Shown here piece after piece: positions 57,600 to 57,916 of a DNA stretch of 57,916 bases. How positions within the stretch are numbered: position 1 is the first letter of the stretch; every line of letters starts with the position of its first letter. Made by a program: the position numbers and the translations under genes. The notes beneath the pieces were generated by a model. The model was not told the DNA's origin. It searched no databases and saw nothing but the letters and a program-made list of their open reading frames with translations. Origin of the DNA: Clostridia bacterium (GTDB taxonomy: Bacteria > Bacillota > Clostridia > Oscillospirales > CAG-272); NCBI GenBank assembly GCA_017466375.1, contig JAFTUH010000025.1:1-57916 (forward strand), in the 5' to 3' direction.

Positions 57600-57644
57600 A
57601 CAAGCTGCGTCACGCTGCCAATAGAACAGCCTGCCGCAGCTTGT
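57600..57644 (-). promoter_or_regulatory. Inverted repeat in the rpsO-pnp spacer
   Basis: A perfect 10-bp palindrome, ACAAGCTGCG and CGCAGCTTGT, is separated by 25 nt. It lies about 190 nt upstream of the pnp ATG. In E. coli the pnp leader carries an RNase III-cleaved stem-loop used for autocontrol; a similar use here is inference. The rest of 57410-57729 holds further short GC-rich stems (GCCGC-AGA-GCGGC) and no gene. Confidence 0.5.
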
Positions 57645-57729
57645 ACTTGCCCGGAGTCGTTTGCCGCAGAGCGGCGGGGAAACGGCAGACGGGGTGCGCC
57701 CGATCAAAAAGATCTTGCCGGAGGCAAAA

Positions 57730-57916
57730 TTACTTTCTGATGCCGAGTTTCTCGATGATCGCGCGGTAACGCTCGATGTCTACCTTCTGGAGGTAAGCGA
57801 GAAGATTGCGGCGGTGACCGACCATCTTCAGAAGACCGCGGCGGCTGTGGTGGTCCTTGTGGTTCTGCTTCAGGTGCTCGTTCAGGCTGTTGATGCGGTA
57901 GGTCAGAACGGCGATC
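57730..57916 (-). CDS. rpsO: 30S ribosomal protein S15, C-terminal part
   Basis: The last 61 codons of S15, running off the right edge of the window: [40 protein letters not shown] and IEKLGIRK at the end. S15 binds the central domain of 16S rRNA early in 30S assembly. It is followed by a short TTGCC-TCC-GGCAA stem and a T-run that would only weakly stop transcription, so read-through to pnp is likely. Confidence 0.96.
   Translation of the reverse strand, partial: IAVLTYRINSLNEHLKQNHKDHHSRRGLLKMVGHRRNLLAYLQKVDIERYRAIIEKLGIRK

Overview
The window looks like chromosome from a spore-forming, probably gut-dwelling member of the Clostridia (Oscillospirales/Christensenellales-like). It has a GC-rich, Firmicutes-type gene set: SpoVT, a CotJB-like coat protein, WalRK with YycH and YycI, TrmK, and RimM-TrmD. 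Ribosome-binding sites are strong (GGAGG) and promoters are regular sigma-A type with 17-nt spacers. Pectin/uronate genes, a serpin lipoprotein and abundant intergenic hairpin repeats also fit gut Clostridia. No species can be named from sequence alone.

Layout. 1-2250: tRNA-Asn, a degenerate second tRNA-Asn end, dispersed repeats and an AT-rich XRE regulator. 2250-6400: a carbohydrate locus with a frameshifted GH28 polygalacturonase-like gene, an SGNH/sialate-esterase-like esterase and a large unrecognised protein. 6500-13100: UPF0126 membrane protein, an XRE regulator with a ten-unit beta-helix-like repeat domain, a LytTR-DUF3021 pair, two calcineurin-like phosphoesterases around a YgjV-like protein, and a PadR-HAAS pair. 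13200-15850: uxaB-uxaA for galacturonate catabolism, which fits the pectin-type genes upstream. 16100-19000: small hypotheticals, spoVT, tRNA-Leu with a duplicated 3' end, and an MgtC-like protein. 19000-26300: rplS, Fe-alcohol dehydrogenase, CorC/HlyC-type exporter with a structured leader, AI-2E-family permease, TtcA-like enzyme, amidase, trmD and rimM. 26400-31130: serpin, RluA-type synthase, DUF3810 metalloprotease-like protein, and a degenerate NodB-like protein. 31140-40000: walR-walK-yycH-yycI, murA, DUF1858, trmK, Nif3-like and flavodoxin-fold genes. 40100-45700: two COG0523 (CobW) GTPases, one with a His/Cys-rich repeat and one fused to a YcgQ/DUF1980-like domain, then CYTH, XRE, GNAT, DUF1653 and deoxyinosine glycosylase genes. 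45780-57916: M42 peptidase, CotJB-like, rnhA, DUF1294, comEC, DUF2079, HtrA-like protease, VanY-like carboxypeptidase, pnp and the end of rpsO.

The most unusual signals are as follows. (1) tRNA 3' ends are duplicated next to small hairpins with 11-bp arms and a GGT/ACC triloop. The same hairpin occurs at three places, each downstream of a tRNA or tRNA fragment, and one copy appears to be an insertion inside a longer repeat. (2) There is a tandem pair of metal-chaperone GTPases with an unusual fusion and a 63-nt tandem repeat. (3) One HTH regulator carries a ten-fold 16-residue repeat. (4) A secreted serpin is present. (5) An uncharacterised leader precedes the CorC-type exporter. Genes were called by translation, motif recognition and start-site context only; no database search was run.
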